Origin: an uncultured Burkholderiales bacterium
Lineage (GTDB): Bacteria > Pseudomonadota > Gammaproteobacteria > Burkholderiales > Burkholderiaceae_E
DNA length: 16,737 bases
Direction: 5' to 3'
NCBI GenBank assembly: GCA_903923345.1
Contig: CAIXXI010000236.1
Location: 1-16,737 of the forward strand
Shown piece after piece: positions 14,363 to 16,737 of the stretch; within the stretch, counting starts at the first letter, position 1, and every line of letters begins with the position of its first letter. Under the pieces are notes generated by a model that worked only from the letters and a program-made list of their open reading frames with translations, made no database searches and was not told the DNA's origin. The position numbers and the translations under genes were made by a program.

Positions 14363-15211
14363 ATGCCAACCCGCATCCCGATCCTGATGTACCACGCGAT
14401 TGCCGACGCAAGCTGTGAGCGTGAAGCCCGATACACCACGACGCCGACCGCGTTCGCCGAGCAGATGCAAGACCTGGTCGACAGCGGTTTCAAGAGCCTG
14501 TCGCTGTCGCAGCTGCAGGGGCTGTGGGCGCGAGGTGCCACGCCGCCGCCGCGTTCGGTGGTGATCACCTTCGATGACGGATTCGCCTGCCTGCACGAAA
14601 CCGCTGCGCCGATCCTGAGGCAACACGGTCTGCGGGCGAGCGTCTTCGCCATCAGCGGCTACCTCGATCGCATGGGGCGCCACGACGCCGATCTGGGCAT
14701 CCCCGCCAGACCGATGCTGGCCCGATCGCAATTGCTTGAGCTGCATGAATCAGGCATCGAGATCGGCTCGCATTCGGTCAACCACCCGGACCTGCGCAGC
14801 CTGACGCCTGCCGGCCTGCGTTACGAGCTCGAACGCTCGCGCGGGGATCTCGAGGATCTGATCGGTGCACCCGTGCGGGGCTTCAGCTATCCCAGGGGAT
14901 TGGTCGATCGCACGGTCCATGATGCCGTGCGCGAGGCCGGGTACCTCTGGGCGTGCTCGACCCGACCTGGCCTGAACAACCGACAGACATGCCGATTCAC
15001 ACTGCGCCGGGCGCAGGTCGGGCAGCAGACCGATCGGTCAGCCTTCGTCACCCTGCTGCGTCAGGGCGCAGCGCCTGGCACGCTGGCTGCGGCACGGATT
15101 CGCGAAAAGCTCGTGTTCATGCTGGCGACGCTGGGTGGGCGGGACCCGATGGACCTGTACAACCGGCCGCTGCGTCGCGAGGTGGCTGCGCGCTGGCTGC
15201 ACCGCGCCTGA
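14363..15211 (+). CDS. Polysaccharide deacetylase (NodB domain)
   Basis: A 282-residue carbohydrate esterase family 4 protein that should remove N- or O-acetyl groups from a polysaccharide. After LMYHAI at the N-terminus, the NodB domain shows motif 1 TFDDGF (catalytic and metal Asp at 71-72), motif 2 HSVNHP (metal ligands H137 and H141) and motif 3 SYPRG (about 175-179). All metal-triad residues are present, so it should be active. There is no signal peptide, which is common in this LMYHxI group; it may act in the cytoplasm or use another route. ATG 14363 is the start, without a clear Shine-Dalgarno sequence. It is divergent from the CelD-like acetyltransferase and ends 10 bases before the convergent EAL-HDOD gene. 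Confidence 0.93.
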   Translation: MPTRIPILMYHAIADASCEREARYTTTPTAFAEQMQDLVDSGFKSLSLSQLQGLWARGATPPPRSVVITFDDGFACLHETAAPILRQHGLRASVFAISGYLDRMGRHDADLGIPARPMLARSQLLELHESGIEIGSHSVNHPDLRSLTPAGLRYELERSRGDLEDLIGAPVRGFSYPRGLVDRTVHDAVREAGYLWACSTRPGLNNRQTCRFTLRRAQVGQQTDRSAFVTLLRQGAAPGTLAAARIREKLVFMLATLGGRDPMDLYNRPLRREVAARWLHRA

Positions 15212-15221
15212 TCCGGAATAT

Positions 15222-16505
15222 TCAGATGCCGAGTTGCTGGACCCAGTCGATCGCCTGGACCTGAGCCAGATTCAGCGCCTTGGCAGTCAGGCCCAGCTCG
15301 GTGCACAACGCGGCCACGCCCCTGAGCGAAGGGTCCTCGCAGGCCTCGGCCAGATCGAGATAAGGCCCCAACGGGCCGCTGCGCTCGAGCAGCCCCTGGG
15401 CGACCATCGGCGGCAGCTCGAGGTCGTCGATCGCGTCGGCCATCGGCCTCATGAGCATCGCGGGCAGCAGCGAGAAGGTCCCGGCGATGAACAGGTTATC
15501 GCGTTGGGCCATGTCGAAGCGGCCTTCACCGAGCAGCTCGATCATCCGACCCCGGGTGATCGCCGTACGGGCCAGAACCTGGGCGGTCGGATCCCGACTG
15601 TCGGCCGTGGCCAGCAGCAGGGTGAGCCAACGCGCCAGCTTGTTGTAACCCAGCAGGTTGATGGCCTGCTTGAGCGAATCGATTCGGGTCGACAGCCCCA
15701 TCCCGGCAGAGTTCATGTACCTGAGCAGCTTGACCGACAGCGCCACATCCCGCTTGAGTGCGTTGTCGACATCGACGATGTCGGCATTGCGCAGCAGCAG
15801 GCGGATAGCCTGCAACACAGCCGCCCGCCCGGGTTCGAGCTTGCGGGCCGACAGCGTCTCGGGCCGGGCGAAGTAATAGCCCTGCACGCAGGTAAATCCG
15901 AGCTCCAGACACGCGGCCGCCTGCTCCGGTGTCTCGACCTTCTCGGCGATCAGCACCCGATGGCCGGGCAAGGCGGTCAGCAACCGGGCCACCAGCGGCA
16001 ATTGCGCGGCCGGCACCCGCTGCAGATCGACTTTTGCATGCGAGGCCTGCGCAAAGAGCGGCTGACGCAAGACGGCGGGCGAATCAACCGTGACCGCCAC
16101 ACCAAAGCCGGCCTTGCGCAGTTCGGCCAGCCTGTTCAGCCCGGCCTCGTCGAGCACGGCGCCCGGGCCGAACTCGAGAACTGTCGATTTCGGATCGAGC
16201 AGCTCGATCGGGGAATGCGGCGTGATCGACTCGGGGGCGACGTTGATGAAGCCCATCTTGCCGCCCAGCACCTGATCGGCACCGACATCCTGAAGCAGCG
16301 CGGCGATGACCACCAGGCTGGCATGGGTTGCGTCTGAGAAGCTGGCCGTGCTGACCTGACCATCTTCCCGAAAGAGGAGTTCGTAGCCGACCAGCTGCTG
16401 ATTGCGGTCCAGGATCGGCTGGCGCCCGATGAAGGCCACCGCCTCGGTATCGGGAAAGATCGAGGTGTCGAGGGTCTTCGCTTCGGTCGCCTGCGCTTCA
16501 GTCAT
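15222..16505 (-). CDS. EAL-HDOD signalling protein with degenerate EAL domain
   Basis: A 427-residue cytoplasmic protein of the YuxH type: an EAL domain (about 24-225) followed by an HDOD domain (about 220-415). The EAL signature is degenerate (GYELLFR, 40-46, in place of EALLR). Other EAL landmarks are recognisable but altered: FINV, KVDLQ, AEKVETPEQA and CVQGYYFARPE. The HDOD part includes ALSVKLLRYMNSAGMG, IDSLKQAINLLGYNKLARWL and the family C-terminus. Such proteins usually cannot hydrolyse cyclic di-GMP and act as binding or interaction modules in motility or biofilm control. Its ATG overlaps the stop of the upstream gene by 4 bases (ATGA), so translation is probably coupled. That upstream gene has a similar C-terminus. 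Confidence 0.92.
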   Translation of the reverse strand: MTEAQATEAKTLDTSIFPDTEAVAFIGRQPILDRNQQLVGYELLFREDGQVSTASFSDATHASLVVIAALLQDVGADQVLGGKMGFINVAPESITPHSPIELLDPKSTVLEFGPGAVLDEAGLNRLAELRKAGFGVAVTVDSPAVLRQPLFAQASHAKVDLQRVPAAQLPLVARLLTALPGHRVLIAEKVETPEQAAACLELGFTCVQGYYFARPETLSARKLEPGRAAVLQAIRLLLRNADIVDVDNALKRDVALSVKLLRYMNSAGMGLSTRIDSLKQAINLLGYNKLARWLTLLLATADSRDPTAQVLARTAITRGRMIELLGEGRFDMAQRDNLFIAGTFSLLPAMLMRPMADAIDDLELPPMVAQGLLERSGPLGPYLDLAEACEDPSLRGVAALCTELGLTAKALNLAQVQAIDWVQQLGI

Positions 16506-16737
16506 ACCAGCACACCCTCGACCCGGATGTGGGCCGCCTGCTGCCGAGCCCGGTCCAGGCTGGGTCCGGAGACTGACAATTCACTGCTCAGCAGGTCCAC
16601 CTGATCATCGGCGCCCGACTCCAGGGCATCGGCCAGATCCAGCAGCGCGCCGAATCGACCACTGCGAGCGGCGAGCGCATCGGCAAGTCCGTCGGGCAAT
16701 GAAAGCGGGGCGATCGCCAGGGGCATGGTCTGCATCA
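16502..16737 (-). CDS. C-terminal end of a second EAL-HDOD-like protein (5' end missing)
   Basis: Only the last 78 codons are inside the window; the frame continues past the right edge, so the internal Met near 16735 need not be a start. The visible tail aligns with the C-terminus of the next gene: LPDGLADALAARSGRFGALLDLADALE here against LPPMVAQGLLERSGPLGPYLDLAEACE there. It is therefore most likely the 3' end of a tandem paralogue of the EAL-HDOD gene, with which it shares a 4-base ATGA overlap. The HDOD assignment rests on this similarity alone, since the diagnostic upstream parts are not visible. Confidence 0.72.
   Translation of the reverse strand, partial: MQTMPLAIAPLSLPDGLADALAARSGRFGALLDLADALESGADDQVDLLSSELSVSGPSLDRARQQAAHIRVEGVLV

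Noticed and set aside
1..16737. Search for tRNAs, CRISPR arrays, insertion sequences, transposases and phage genes.
   Set aside because: No repeat-spacer pattern, transposase motif, terminal inverted repeats or tRNA-like sequence was recognised by eye; a tRNA and IS scan would be needed to exclude them fully.

Overview
This is a GC-rich chromosomal window that fits a betaproteobacterium, most likely Burkholderiales. The evidence is the block ftsY // M16 peptidase pair - rsmD - coaD - ferredoxin, the divergent ppk1/ppx pair, and a relic of a Bug/TctC solute receptor, a family greatly expanded in Burkholderiales. Nothing in it looks like a plasmid, prophage, transposon, tRNA, rRNA or CRISPR array. 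The window is gene-dense; the longest stretch without a gene or relic is about 165 bases.

Region 1 (1-5032) covers polyphosphate metabolism. ppk1 (minus) and ppx (plus) are divergent, separated by about 42 bases that carry a perfect 8+1+8 palindrome. Downstream of ppk1, 19 bases away and in the same direction, is a ThDP-dependent acetolactate-synthase-like enzyme that runs off the left edge.

Region 2 (5058-10354) is a housekeeping cluster. A five-gene minus-strand run reads M16 lipoprotein peptidase, M16 partner lacking the zinc motif, rsmD, coaD, and a 2[4Fe-4S] ferredoxin. ftsY is divergent from it. The two M16 proteins divide the active-site signatures between them: one has HxxEH, the other the Arg/Tyr pair. 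They probably work as a heteromeric envelope protease.

Region 3 (10418-12969) is accessory metabolism. A double-hotdog thioesterase converges, with a 13-base overlap, on an exported SUMF1-fold protein. Upstream of the latter are an RraA/HMG-aldolase-like gene and the decayed Bug receptor remnant, together suggesting a partly dismantled organic-acid uptake and catabolism locus.

Region 4 (13128-16737) points to cell-surface polysaccharide and signalling functions. A CelD/BcsL-type acetyltransferase and a NodB-fold polysaccharide deacetylase are divergent. A degenerate EAL-HDOD protein follows, overlapping by 4 bases the 3' end of a second gene whose visible C-terminus resembles it. That pair appears to be a tandem duplication cut by the right edge.

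I did not find a clearly new multi-gene system. The most interesting points are the ppk1/ppx palindrome, the Bug relic with two deletions, the tandem EAL-HDOD genes, the atypical SUMF1 protein, and an AT-rich near-palindrome in front of the thioesterase gene.
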